Shown piece after piece: positions 50,701 to 59,106 of a stretch of DNA of 64,000 bases; positions within the stretch are counted from its first letter, which is position 1; each line of letters begins with the position of its first letter. The stretch lies in contig NZ_CP031240.1 of NCBI RefSeq assembly GCF_003351405.1, positions 1,852,321-1,916,320 of the forward strand, given 5' to 3'. The notes beneath the pieces are model-generated. The model worked only from the letters and a program-made list of their open reading frames with translations, did no database searches and was not told the DNA's origin. A program made the position numbers and the translations under genes. This stretch comes from Haemophilus haemolyticus. Lineage in GTDB: Bacteria; Pseudomonadota; Gammaproteobacteria; Enterobacterales; Pasteurellaceae.

Positions 50701-53700
50701 TGCTGCGGTTGCTGAGCTATTCGCTGCTGATGCAGACGTTGAAGCTGCCGTTGCTGAGCTATTCGCTGCTGATGCAGATGTGCTTGCTGCCGTTGCTGAG
50801 CTGTTCGCTGCTGATGCAGATGTGCTTGCTGCCGTTGCTGAGCTATTCGCTGCTGATGCAGACGTTGACGCTGCGGTTGCTGAGCTATTTGCTGCTGATG
50901 CAGACGTTGACGCTGCGGTTGCTGAGCTATTTGCTGCTGATGCAGAAGTTGAAGCTGCGGTTGCGGAGCTATTCGCTGCTGACGCAGACGTTGACGCTGC
51001 CGTTGCGGAGCTATTCGCTGCTGATGCAGATGTGCTTGCTGCGGTTGCTGAGCTATTTGCTGCTGATGCAGACGTTGAAGCTGCCGTCGCTGAGCTATTT
51101 GCTGCTGAAGCAGATGTGCTTGCTGCGGTTGCTGAGCTATTTGCTGCTGATGCAGATGTGCTTGCCGCGGTTGCTGAGCTGTTTGCTGCTGATGCAGATG
51201 TGCTTGCTGCCGTTGCTGAGCTGTTTGCTGCTGAAGCAGACGTTGAAGCTGCGGTTGCGGAGCTATTCGCTGCTGATGCAGACGTTGAAGCTGCCGTTGC
51301 TGAGCTATTCGCTGCTGATGCAGATGTGCTTGCTGCCGTTGCTGAGCTGTTCGCTGCTGATGCAGATGTGCTTGCTGCCGTTGCTGAGCTATTCGCTGCT
51401 GATGCAGACGTTGACGCTGCGGTTGCTGAGCTATTTGCTGCTGATGCAGACGTTGACGCTGCGGTTGCTGAGCTATTTGCTGCTGATGCAGAAGTTGAAG
51501 CTGCGGTTGCGGAGCTATTCGCTGCTGACGCAGACGTTGACGCTGCCGTTGCGGAGCTATTCGCTGCCGATGCAGAAGTTGAAGCTGCCGTCGCTGAGCT
51601 GTTTGCTGCTGAAGCAGACGTTGAAGCTGCGGTTGCGGAGCTATTCGCTGCCGATGCAGAAGTTGAAGCTGCCGTCGCTGAGCTATTTGCTGCTGATGCA
51701 GATGTGTTTGCTGCCGTTGCTGAGCTGTTTGCTGCTGAAGCAGACGTTGACGCTGCGGTTGCGGAGCTATTCGCTGCCGATGCAGAAGTTGAAGCTGCCG
51801 TCGCTGAGCTATTTGCTGCTGATGCAGATGTGCTTGCTGCCGTTGCTGAGCTGTTCGCTGCTGACGCAGAAGTGCTTGCCGCGGTTGCTGAGCTATTTGC
51901 TGCCGATGCAGATGTGCTTGCTGCCGTTGCTGAGCTGTTCGCTGCTGATGCAGATGTGCTTGCTGCCGTTGCTGAGCTATTCGCTGCTGATGCAGAAGTT
52001 GAAGCTGCCGTTGCGGAGCTATTTGCTGCTGAAGCAGACGTTGACGCTGCGGTTGCTGAGCTATTTGCTGCCGATGCAGATGTGCTTGCTGCCGTTGCTG
52101 AGCTATTCGCTGCTGATGCAGATGTGCTTGCTGCCGTTGCTGAGCTGTTCGCTGCTGATGCAGATGTGCTTGCTGCCGTTGCTGAGCTGTTCGCTGCTGA
52201 TGCAGAAGTTGACGCTGCCGTTGCTGAGCTGTTTGCTGCTGATGCAGAAGTGCTTGCTGCGGTTGCGGAGCTGTTCGCTGCTGATGCAGATGTGCTTGCT
52301 GCGGTTGCTGAGCTATTTGCTGCTGAAGCAGATGTGCTTGCTGCCGTTGCTGAGCTATTTGCTGCTGAAGCAGAAGTGCTTGCTGCCGTTGCTGAGCTAT
52401 TCGCTGCTGATGCAGACGTTGACGCTGCGGTTGCTGAGCTATTTGCTGCTGATGCAGACGTTGACGCTGCGGTTGCTGAGCTATTTGCTGCTGATGCAGA
52501 AGTTGAAGCTGCGGTTGCGGAGCTATTCGCTGCTGACGCAGACGTTGACGCTGCCGTTGCGGAGCTATTCGCTGCCGATGCAGATGTGCTTGCTGCCGTT
52601 GCTGAGCTGTTCGCTGCTGATGCAGATGTGCTTGCTGCCGTTGCTGAGCTATTCGCTGCTGATGCAGAAGTTGAAGCTGCCGTTGCGGAGCTATTTGCTG
52701 CCGATGCAGATGTGCTTGCTGCCGTTGCTGAGCTATTCGCTGCTGATGCAGATGTGCTTGCTGCCGTTGCTGAGCTGTTCGCTGCTGATGCAGAAGTGCT
52801 TGCTGCGGTTGCGGAGCTGTTTGCCGCTGATGCAGAAGTTGAAGCTGCCGTCGCTGAGCTATTCGCTGCTGATGCAGAAGTTGAAGCTGCCGTTGCGGAG
52901 CTATTTGCTGCTGATGCAGATGTGCTTGCCGCGGTTGCTGAGCTATTTGCTGCCGATGCAGAAGTTGACGCTGCGGTTGCGGAGCTATTTGCTGCTGAGG
53001 CAGACGTTGAAGCTGCGGTTGCTGAGCTATTCGCTGCTGACGCAGAAGTGCTTGCCGCGGTTGCTGAGCTATTCGCTGCTGATGCAGACGTTGACGCTGC
53101 GGTTGCGGAGCTGTTCGCTGCTGATGCAGACGTTGACGCTGCGGTTGCGGAGCTGTTCGCTGCTGATGCAGAAGTGCTTGCTGCCGTTGCTGAGCTATTT
53201 GCTGCTGAAGCAGACGTTGACGCTGCCGTTGCTGAGCTATTTGCTGCTGAAGCAGATGTGCTTGCTGCCGTTGCTGAGCTGTTCGCTGCTGATGCAGAAG
53301 TGCTTGCTGCGGTTGCGGAGCTGTTTGCCGCTGATGCAGATGTGCTTGCTGCTGAAGCTGCTGTTTCTGCACGTGCAACAGATCTATTGATCTCTTGGAG
53401 GCTATTAGTTACAGTGGTTGCCGCATTTTTAGCATCTGTAATTGCTTGGTTAGAAGCAGCATTTAATTTGTAAGTTACTGCATTATTTTCATATACAACC
53501 TCTAACCCATCGCCAGCTCTGAAATCAAGCGTATTATTAGCATTATTAGTTGTTGATGTGCCATTGTTACGCATGATTTTCTTGTCAACGCCATTTACTT
53601 TGAACGTATATTCCGTTTTAGCAATTTCGTCAGCTGCTTTAATTACATAGTAAAGTTGTGAACCAGTGATTACATCACTCGATGTCTCAGAGATTTCACC

Positions 53701-56274
53701 AGCTCCAACATTTTGGATCTGGCGTTTAACATTGTCTTTACCAAAACTTACAGTGCCATTATCGGTTGCAGCAACGCCTTTAGATAAGGTTGTATCACCA
53801 ATCTTGATATCACTTACTGTATGTTTAGTCGATGTACTTGAAGATTGACCAATAGCAATATCACCTGAATTATTAGCAACCGCACTTTGACCTAGCGCAA
53901 TCCCATTTGCAGCAGACGCTACCACTTGAGCTCGATCACCAATACTAATCCCTGTTGCTCCAGCTGTTTTAGCATTGTTACCTAAAGTAACAGAATATGT
54001 TGCATTGTCTGTTGCTTGCGCTCCATTACCGATAACAATGGAGTAGTCTTTCTCTGCAGTCGCTTTTGCATCGCCAATACCTCCGATTACAATGGATCTT
54101 GAGCCATTTGCTGTTGCTTCTGGGCCAATTGCTACAGTTCTATCGCCTTTTGCAACAGCATACGCACCTATAGCAACAACTCTTTCTTGTTCTCCTTTTG
54201 CATTTTGACCAATAACAACAGAGTTTTCTCTTTCTACCGTTACATTTGTACCTATCGCAACAGAATTCTCACGTTTCGCTACAGTGGAATTACCTAGGGC
54301 AATCGAATTTTCACGTTGAACTGTTGCTTCATTACCAATAGCTACTGCGTTTACCGCACCGTTACCTGTTCCACTACTTACAGCTGTAATATTAGCCTTA
54401 TTACCAATCGCGACTGCACCGCTTGCAGCAGTGATTTTACTACCATTACCAATAGCAATAGCATTTGCAGAACCTACATTGTATGGGTCATAACGTAGAA
54501 TAGTACTACCTGCACCAAATGCAATTGCGCCAGCTGAACCCTCAACTTGAGCAAGCTTACCAATGGCAATTCCATTAATTGATTCACTAAAGTGGCTTCC
54601 CCAAAAGTTATTAACGTTTGCTCCAGTACCAATTGCAATAGAATCTTTAGCAAGAGCATTTGCATAGATACCAGTTGCTATAGAACGATCTGCCTGTGCC
54701 CCACTTGCTTCGGCATATTTACCATTATTGTCTTTTGTTACACCCTGCGATGCATTGGTAATGCTACTATTATTGTGACCTTCATAATTGAAGGTTACGT
54801 TAGTTACATTACCCTTATCGTCTGATGTAGTTAAAGCTTCCTCTCTCTTATTTCCATTGGAATTAACATGAGAATATCCCTTGATATCTACTTCATCGGC
54901 TTTAATCTTATTAAATTCTTCTAATACTTTTTTTACGGTAGTAGTTTTTGCTACGGTTTTACTAGCGTCAGCTCCAACAGTTTCTATTATGTTAATCGAT
55001 GTAATTCTGTTATCAGCTTTTTTAGCCTCTAAACCAGCTGTTTTTACATCAATATTTACCGAGCTTTGATTGTTTGAGTCTAAGGTTGTATATACATCTG
55101 TATAATCACCCGGTTTAAAAATAACTGTATGATCATTATTAACGCGCCCTGTTGTCGTGGTAGACTTTGTTACATCATCATAATGCGCAATATTCCAACC
55201 GGTATAATTTCTCACATAATAAAGTTGCGAACCGGTTACCGCATCGTTACTGTCATAGGCAATACGACCTGCAGCCACGTTTTGAATTTGGCGATACATC
55301 GTATTATTACCATCTTTGCCACCTACAGAAAGAATAGAAACGGTTTTAGTACCAGAAGAACCATTAACTTGAGAAACTTGTTCAGTTTGTGTCGTAAATT
55401 TACCTGCTGTAGATGGATGAGCAACATTAGATTTGATAGTCATCCCTTCTACTTTATTTAATGCAGCATTGTTTATGTTTCTGCCAGCTTCAATAACCTT
55501 ATTTAAGGCATCCTGAGTTTGACTTGCATTGTACGCTTTAACTGCCTCTGTATACTTAGTTTCAAGGTCGTTAACATTAATATTATCGTTCTCACGTCCT
55601 TGACCTACTGATTTAATACGAGAAAGCGAACCTAAGAAAACCGCGTCATCATATCCGTTATAAGCACCGCCATTACCGCTATTTGCTCCTAGAGCCAATG
55701 TATGACGCCCAATTGCTTGAGCCCCTGAGCCTAAGCTAATGGCATATGCTCCCTGTGTGCCACCTTGACGCCCATCAAGTGGGCTAAAATAATATTCTCT
55801 ACGACCATCTGATGCGGATGAATCATAGTTAGAACCAATAGCAATACCTTTATAACCAGAGGCAATAAGTGTGTCATGTCCAATAGCAAGTTGAAAATTA
55901 CCTACAGCTGCAGGTTTAATAATCTTACCACTCTGAGATACCTCATCCTTCGTTCCTACTTGAGCTTTACCAAAGCCAAAAGAACCCGTACTTGGATCAT
56001 AGACGCCCAAAATATATTTGCCATTATTTTTATCTAGCAGAAGTCCCCTATTTATTAATGTAAAACGTCCATCATCGGTATTTGTCTCTGCCATTACCCA
56101 TGTTGGATAGCATAAGCAAATTGAGAGTAGCGAAAGTTTTAACACAGGTTTAACTAATTTAGTTGTATTTACCACAGAGCTAGAAGAGGATTTAGCCATG
56201 CCTCTAGCTAGTTCAGATACTACTTCTGTTCTTTGTGTTGTCTTATTCCAAATAACTTTAAATATGCGATTCAT
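44734..56274 (-). CDS. Giant trimeric autotransporter adhesin with 14-residue Ser/Ala/Thr repeats (Cha-like)
   Basis: A 3846-aa surface protein. ATG 56274 follows GAGGAT; the frame's TTG one codon earlier is not the start. Residues 1-25 are an extended signal peptide region (MNRIFKVIWNKTTQ), with cleavage after VMA near 62. Head: YadA/Hia-type AIG/AVG repeats (about 80-830) with two neck motifs (DAVTGSQLYYV, DVITGSQLYYV). Stalk: residues about 974-3619 are 189 copies of a 14-mer. The C-terminus has a short second head (ATAIGYGANAS...), neck, and a YadA anchor ending GAGVGYQW. Family knowledge: trimeric outer-membrane adhesins; repeated-stalk Cha of a Haemophilus genospecies has 28-residue repeats whose number tunes adhesion. 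The strand is opposite to uvrB and the tRNA. Two uptake cores lie in the head and anchor, none in the repeats. Confidence 0.95.
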   Translation of the reverse strand: MNRIFKVIWNKTTQRTEVVSELARGMAKSSSSSVVNTTKLVKPVLKLSLLSICLCYPTWVMAETNTDDGRFTLINRGLLLDKNNGKYILGVYDPSTGSFGFGKAQVGTKDEVSQSGKIIKPAAVGNFQLAIGHDTLIASGYKGIAIGSNYDSSASDGRREYYFSPLDGRQGGTQGAYAISLGSGAQAIGRHTLALGANSGNGGAYNGYDDAVFLGSLSRIKSVGQGRENDNINVNDLETKYTEAVKAYNASQTQDALNKVIEAGRNINNAALNKVEGMTIKSNVAHPSTAGKFTTQTEQVSQVNGSSGTKTVSILSVGGKDGNNTMYRQIQNVAAGRIAYDSNDAVTGSQLYYVRNYTGWNIAHYDDVTKSTTTTGRVNNDHTVIFKPGDYTDVYTTLDSNNQSSVNIDVKTAGLEAKKADNRITSINIIETVGADASKTVAKTTTVKKVLEEFNKIKADEVDIKGYSHVNSNGNKREEALTTSDDKGNVTNVTFNYEGHNNSSITNASQGVTKDNNGKYAEASGAQADRSIATGIYANALAKDSIAIGTGANVNNFWGSHFSESINGIAIGKLAQVEGSAGAIAFGAGSTILRYDPYNVGSANAIAIGNGSKITAASGAVAIGNKANITAVSSGTGNGAVNAVAIGNEATVQRENSIALGNSTVAKRENSVAIGTNVTVERENSVVIGQNAKGEQERVVAIGAYAVAKGDRTVAIGPEATANGSRSIVIGGIGDAKATAEKDYSIVIGNGAQATDNATYSVTLGNNAKTAGATGISIGDRAQVVASAANGIALGQSAVANNSGDIAIGQSSSTSTKHTVSDIKIGDTTLSKGVAATDNGTVSFGKDNVKRQIQNVGAGEISETSSDVITGSQLYYVIKAADEIAKTEYTFKVNGVDKKIMRNNGTSTTNNANNTLDFRAGDGLEVVYENNAVTYKLNAASNQAITDAKNAATTVTNSLQEINRSVARAETAASAASTSASAANSSATAASTSASAANSSATAASTSASAANSSATAASTSASAANSSATAASTSASAANSSATAASTSASAANSSATAASTSASAANSSATAASTSASAANSSATAASTSASAANSSATAASTSASAANSSATAASTSASAANSSATAASTSASAANSSATAASTSASAANSSATAASTSASAANSSATAASTSASAANSSATAASTSASAANSSATAASTSASAANSSATAASTSASAANSSATAASTSASAANSSATAASTSASAANSSATAASTSASAANSSATAASTSASAANSSATAASTSASAANSSATAASTSASAANSSATAASTSASAANSSATAASTSASAANSSATAASTSASAANSSATAASTSASAANSSATAASTSASAANSSATAASTSASAANSSATAASTSASAANSSATAASTSASAANSSATAASTSASAANSSATAASTSASAANSSATAASTSASAANSSATAASTSASAANSSATAASTSASAANSSATAASTSASAANSSATAASTSASAANSSATAANTSASAANSSATAASTSASAANSSATAASTSASAANSSATAASTSASAANSSATAASTSASAANSSATAASTSASAANSSATAASTSASAANSSATAASTSASAANSSATAASTSASAANSSATAASTSASAANSSATAASTSASAANSSATAASTSASAANSSATAASTSASAANSSATAASTSASAANSSATAASTSASAANSSATAASTSASAANSSATAASTSASAANSSATAASTSASAANSSATAASTSASAANSSATAASTSASAANSSATAASTSASAANSSATAASTSASAANSSATAASTSASAANSSATAASTSASAANSSATAASTSASAANSSATAASTSASAANSSATAASTSASAANSSATAASTSASAANSSATAASTSASAANSSATAASTSASAANSSATAASTSASAANSSATAASTSASAANSSATAASTSASAANSSATAASTSASAANSSATAASTSASAANSSATAASTSASAANSSATAASTSASAANSSATAASTSASAANSSATAASTSASAANSSATAASTSASAANSSATAASTSASAANSSATAASTSASAANSSATAASTSASAANSSATAASTSASAANSSATAASTSASAANSSATAASTSASAANSSATAASTSASAANSSATAASTSASAANSSATAASTSASAANSSATAASTSASAANSSATAASTSASAANSSATAASTSASAANSSATAASTSASAANSSATAASTSASAANSSATAASTSASAANSSATAASTSASAANSSATAASTSASAANSSATAASTSASAANSSATAASTSASAANSSATAASTSASAANSSATAASTSASAANSSATAASTSASAANSSATAASTSASAANSSATAASTSASAANSSATAASTSASAANSSATAASTSASAANSSATAASTSASAANSSATAASTSASAANSSATAASTSASAANSSATAASTSASAANSSATAASTSASAANSSATAASTSASAANSSATAASTSASAANSSATAASTSASAANSSATAASTSASAANSSATAASTSASAANSSATAASTSASAANSSATAASTSASAANSSATAASTSASAANSSATAASTSASAANSSATAASTSASAANSSATAASTSASAANSSATAASTSASAANSSATAASTSASAANSSATAASTSASAANSSATAASTSASAADSSATAASTSASAANSSATAASTSASAANSSATAASTSASAANSSATAASTSASAANSSATAASTSASAANSSATAASTSASAASSSATAASTSASAASSSATAASTSASAANSSATAASTSASAANSSATAASTSASAANSSATAASTSASAANSSATAASTSASAANSSATAASTSASAANSSATAASTSASAANSSATAASTSASAANSSATAASTSASAANSSATAASTSASAANSSATAASTSASAANSSATAASTSASAANSSATAASTSASAANSSATAASTSASAANSSATAASTSASAANSSATAASTSASAANSSATAASTSASAANSSATAASTSASAASSSATAASTSASAASSSATAASTSASAANSSATAASTSASAANSSATAASTSASAANSSATAASTSASAANSSATAASTSASAANSSATAASTSASAANSSATAASTSASAANSSATAASTSASAANSSATAASTSASAANSSATAASTSASAANSSATAASTSASAANSSATAASTSASAANSSATAASTSASAANSSATAASTSASAANSSATAASTSASAANSSATAASTSASAANSSATAASTSASAANSSATAASTSASAANSSATAASTSASAANSSATAASTSASAANSSATAASTSASAANSSATAASTSASAANSSATAASTSASAANSSATAASTSASAANSSATAASTSASAANSSATAASTSASAANSSATAASTSASAANSSATAASTSASAANSSATAASTSASAANSSATAASTSASAANSSATAASTSASAANSSATAASTSASAANSSATAASTSASAANSSATAASTSASAANSSATAASTSASAANSSATAASTSASAANSSATAASTSASAADSSATAASTSASAAGSSATAAASSATAAESSAKRIDDSGLISKDGKTAFAADNTSKRDSAKAKGKDATAIGYGANASDENSTALGNNSQASGKNSTAVGQGAKATANNSVALGKGSVANEANTVSVGSQGNERRVTNVADPIRSTDAANKQYVDRSVGAVRSELNKTDKKLRGGIAGATAIANIPQVTKPGGLVLGLGVGNYRGQSAVAVGYSRASDNNRVIFKMSGAVTTQGDYNVGAGVGYQW
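45419..53356 (-). repeat. 189 tandem 42-bp units (14-codon repeat array)
   Basis: The 42-bp phase of a unit at 45419 and one at 53315 differ by 7896 bp, exactly 188 units, so the array keeps one register over 7938 bp. The consensus unit is SASAANSSATAAST. Changes are almost confined to Asn6 (to Ser, Asp or Gly). DNA units vary at synonymous positions. Larger blocks are duplicated: 45893-46530 recurs at 47153-47790 (offset 1260 bp, 30 units) and 48961-49500 at 50851-51390 (offset 1890 bp, 45 units), each with very few differences. Confidence 0.95.
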
Positions 56275-56481
56275 CAATAATCCTCAATAAGTTAAATTAT
56301 ATACATCAAATACTTTTAGATATACTTATGCCATCTAAAAAACGCTGCATTCTGCCATATTAATGATGATATAACCATCACTTTTTTGTAAAGATTTGTA
56401 AAGATAAGATGTTAAAAATATGAAAATATTTAGTTTAAATAGATGATGTGCAAATTGGGTCTAAATTACTATAGTTTTTTG

Positions 56482-56510
56482 TTGACAAGAGTTTTTCTTA
56501 TCATTAAAAT
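56482..56510 (+). promoter_or_regulatory. Promoter of tRNA-Asn
   Basis: Perfect TTGACA (56482-56487), 17-bp spacer, TAAAAT (56505-56510). A GC-rich discriminator GCGCGCCC follows, typical of stable-RNA promoters under stringent control. Confidence 0.85.
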
Positions 56511-56542
56511 GCGCGCCCTGTTCCTTGTGATACAAAGTTTAT

Positions 56543-56618
56543 TCCTCCTTAGTTCAGTCGGTAGAACGGTGGACTGTTAATCCATATGTCGCTGGTTCAA
56601 GTCCAGCAGGAGGAGCCA
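56543..56618 (+). tRNA. tRNA-Asn (anticodon GTT)
   Basis: A 76-nt cloverleaf: acceptor TCCTCCT pairs with AGGAGGA, D-arm GTTC...GAAC, anticodon GTT at 56576-56578 in loop CTGTTAA, T-arm GCTGG-TTCAAGT-CCAGC, encoded CCA end. It differs from E. coli tRNA-Asn mainly in the acceptor and T stems, with compensating pairs. Confidence 0.97.
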
Positions 56619-56624
56619 ATTTTT

Positions 56625-56681
56625 CTTTTGGTTTAGAATTTGTTTGTCTCCTTTTACAAATTCTAAATTAGCAACCAAAAG
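56625..56681 (+). repeat. Inverted repeat after tRNA-Asn
   Basis: CTTTTGGTT (56625-56633) pairs with AACCAAAAG (56673-56681), and inside it TTAGAATTTGT pairs with ACAAATTCTAA. The two arms form a long AT-rich stem-loop of unknown role, possibly in 3'-end processing. Confidence 0.6.
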
Positions 56682-56687
56682 ATTTTG

Positions 56688-56716
56688 AGCCCATCATGTT
56701 GATGGGCTTTATTTTT
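56688..56716 (+). terminator. Terminator of tRNA-Asn transcript
   Basis: AGCCCATCA/TGATGGGCT (56688-56696 and 56700-56708), 3-nt loop, followed by TTATTTTT. Confidence 0.88.
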
Positions 56717-56736
56717 ATCAGAATCCTCTCTTTTTT

Positions 56737-56771
56737 CTATCCACAGAGCCTGTGGATAACTTTGTGGATTA
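56737..56771. promoter_or_regulatory. Cluster of DnaA-box-like sites upstream of uvrB
   Basis: One exact DnaA box (TGTGGATAA, 56751-56759) and two with a single mismatch (CTATCCACA, 56737-56745; TGTGGATTA, 56763-56771) lie within 35 bp, 266 bp before uvrB. I recall a DnaA box in the E. coli uvrB control region. The rest of the stretch to 57036 is AT-rich with no gene; no LexA box is obvious. Confidence 0.5.
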
Positions 56772-57036
56772 ACTTTTTAAAATTTTGCGGATCCCTTGTT
56801 CTTACAAGGATTGTTCAATCTTGATTACAGATTAGCCTAAAATAAAATTTTAATTTAAAATCAATATGTTAAGTTTTGTCTAGTAAAAAATTAAAGTTTT
56901 TTTTATGAATTTGTGACATCTTCCTCTTGACATCGCTAAGTCTGTGTAAAACTTAGATTTTTGCCTGATCAATTTTACACATTAAATATGCTAAAATAGA
57001 CATTATTCAAAACTATGAAAAAACCGACCGCACTTT

Positions 57037-59076
57037 ATGTCTGAAAAAATCAACACAAAACAGTTCATTCTGCATTCCGACTTTCGTCCCTCTGGCGATC
57101 AGCCGCAAGCTATCGAAAAATTAGCTGAAAATTTAACAGATGGTTTAGCGCATCAAACTTTGCTCGGGGTAACTGGCTCGGGAAAAACCTTTACTATTGC
57201 CAATGTAATTGCCCAATTAAATCGCCCCGCCATGTTACTTGCGCCAAATAAAACCCTTGCAGCCCAGCTTTATGCAGAAATGAAAGCCTTTTTTCCAGAA
57301 AATGCGGTGGAGTATTTTGTGTCTTACTATGATTATTATCAGCCAGAAGCCTATGTGCCGAGCAGCGATACTTTCATTGAAAAAGATGCGTCTATTAATG
57401 ATCAAATCGAACAAATGCGTCTTTCTGCGACGAAATCTTTTCTAGAACGTCGAGATACCATCGTGGTGGCTTCTGTTTCAGCTATTTATGGTTTGGGTGA
57501 TCCTGATAGCTACTTACAAATGATGTTGCATTTACAACAAGGTGCTATTATCGATCAGCGCCAAATTTTAGCGAAGTTAGCGGAATTGCAATATACCCGC
57601 AATGATCAAGCATTTCAGCGTGGAACATTCCGTGTTCGCGGAGAAATTATTGATATTTTCCCCGCGGAATCCGATGATCGTGCAGTGCGTATTGAATTAT
57701 TTGATGATGAAATCGAGCGTTTAAGTTTATTTGATCCGCTCACAGGCAGTAGTTTTGGTGCTGTCCCACGTTTTACGATCTATCCTAAAACTCACTATGT
57801 GACGCCAAGAGAACGTATTTTAGATGCGATAGAAAACATCAAAAAAGAACTCGTATCACGCCGTGAATACTTCATTAAAGAACATAAACTTTTAGAAGAA
57901 CAACGTATCAGCCAGCGTACCCAATTTGATATTGAAATGATGAATGAATTGGGTTATTGCTCGGGTATTGAAAACTACTCTCGCTATTTGTCAGGCAGAA
58001 ATGAAGGCGAGCCACCACCAACATTATTCGATTATATGCCCTCTGATGCCATTTTAATTATTGATGAATCTCATGTGACTGTGCCTCAAATTGGTGGGAT
58101 GTATCGTGGTGACCGTTCTCGCAAAGAAACCTTAGTCGAATATGGTTTCCGATTACCGTCAGCATTAGATAATCGTCCATTACGCTTTGAGGAATTTGAA
58201 CGTTTAGCCCCACAAACCATCTATGTTTCCGCAACCCCAGGGCCTTATGAATTAGAAAAATCAGGCAGCGAAATCATCGATCAAGTGGTTCGCCCGACTG
58301 GTTTACTTGATCCAGTCATTGAAATTCGCCCAGTGTCTATTCAAGTGGATGATCTACTTTCTGAAGCTCGCCAAAGAGCGGATAAAAATGAGCGAGTTTT
58401 AGTGACAACACTCACCAAGAAAATGGCGGAAGATTTAACGGATTATTTAGATGAACATGGGATCCGAGTGCGTTATCTACATTCTGATATTGATACCGTA
58501 GAACGCGTAGAAATTATCCGTGATTTGCGTTTAGGCGAATTTGATGTATTGGTGGGAATTAACTTATTGCGTGAAGGTTTAGATATTCCGGAAGTGTCTC
58601 TGGTGGCGATTTTAGATGCCGACAAGGAAGGATTTTTACGTTCTGAACGTTCTTTAATCCAAACCATCGGCCGAGCTGCACGAAACTTAAATGGTAAAGC
58701 GATTTTATATGCGGATAGCATCACAAAATCGATGGAAAAAGCCATCACCGAAACCAACCGTCGTCGTGAAAAACAAAGTAAATACAATGAAGAACATGGT
58801 ATTGTGCCACAAGCATTAAATAAGAAAGTCGGTGAATTGCTAGATATTGGGCAAGGTGCAAACCAAAAAGCGAAAGCCAATAAACAACGCGGAAAAATGG
58901 CAGCAGAACCAACCGCACTTTATAATGCACCGAAAAATGCCAAAGAATATCAACAACAAATCAAAAAATTGGAACAACAAATGTATAAATTTGCGCAAGA
59001 TTTGGAATTCGAAAAAGCCGCAGCAATTCGCGATCAATTACATCAATTACGTGAACAATTTGTTTTTGATAACTAA
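57037..59076 (+). CDS. uvrB: UvrABC excision nuclease subunit UvrB
   Basis: A 679-aa damage-verification helicase-like subunit of nucleotide excision repair. Walker A GVTGSGKT is at 44-51; the beta-hairpin region [20 protein letters not shown] that clamps DNA is near 95-114; motif DESH (IDESHV), motif [13 protein letters not shown] and QTIGRAARN follow. A C-terminal UVR motif ([13 protein letters not shown]) that binds UvrC is near 655-667. The start ATG is immediately preceded by an uptake-sequence core (ACCGCACTTT) instead of a visible Shine-Dalgarno. A convergent sulfatase gene follows. Confidence 0.97.
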   Translation: MSEKINTKQFILHSDFRPSGDQPQAIEKLAENLTDGLAHQTLLGVTGSGKTFTIANVIAQLNRPAMLLAPNKTLAAQLYAEMKAFFPENAVEYFVSYYDYYQPEAYVPSSDTFIEKDASINDQIEQMRLSATKSFLERRDTIVVASVSAIYGLGDPDSYLQMMLHLQQGAIIDQRQILAKLAELQYTRNDQAFQRGTFRVRGEIIDIFPAESDDRAVRIELFDDEIERLSLFDPLTGSSFGAVPRFTIYPKTHYVTPRERILDAIENIKKELVSRREYFIKEHKLLEEQRISQRTQFDIEMMNELGYCSGIENYSRYLSGRNEGEPPPTLFDYMPSDAILIIDESHVTVPQIGGMYRGDRSRKETLVEYGFRLPSALDNRPLRFEEFERLAPQTIYVSATPGPYELEKSGSEIIDQVVRPTGLLDPVIEIRPVSIQVDDLLSEARQRADKNERVLVTTLTKKMAEDLTDYLDEHGIRVRYLHSDIDTVERVEIIRDLRLGEFDVLVGINLLREGLDIPEVSLVAILDADKEGFLRSERSLIQTIGRAARNLNGKAILYADSITKSMEKAITETNRRREKQSKYNEEHGIVPQALNKKVGELLDIGQGANQKAKANKQRGKMAAEPTALYNAPKNAKEYQQQIKKLEQQMYKFAQDLEFEKAAAIRDQLHQLREQFVFDN

Positions 59077-59080
59077 AAGA

Positions 59081-59105
59081 AACGCCAGCTTAAGCTGGCG
59101 TTCCG
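59081..59105. terminator. Terminator between convergent uvrB and sulfatase gene
   Basis: AACGCCAGC-TTAA-GCTGGCGTT (59081-59102), a 9-bp perfect stem. The T-tract on the plus strand is short (TTCCGTTT); the minus strand has CTTTTAG. Confidence 0.7.
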
Positions 59106-59106
59106 T

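Noticed and set aside
45419..53356. The regular 42-bp array as a CRISPR
   Set aside because: There are no unique spacers, the units are contiguous and in frame with an adhesin, and no cas genes are present.
45305..53473. Very long plus-strand open frames (more than 2600 codons) and a second minus-strand frame across the repeat array
   Set aside because: They are shadows: the 42-bp unit happens to lack stops in several frames, so any frame stays open. Their products are low-complexity, with no signal peptide, no ribosome site and no ends that make sense.
56737..56771. DnaA boxes as a replication origin
   Set aside because: Only three boxes, no unwinding element or origin-linked genes (dnaA, gidA, rnpA), and the H. 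influenzae origin is known to lie elsewhere.
58473..58880. Minus-strand frames inside uvrB, mfd, metG, gyrA and maeB
   Set aside because: They are antisense to well-conserved genes, lack ribosome sites and have compositions expected of shadow frames.
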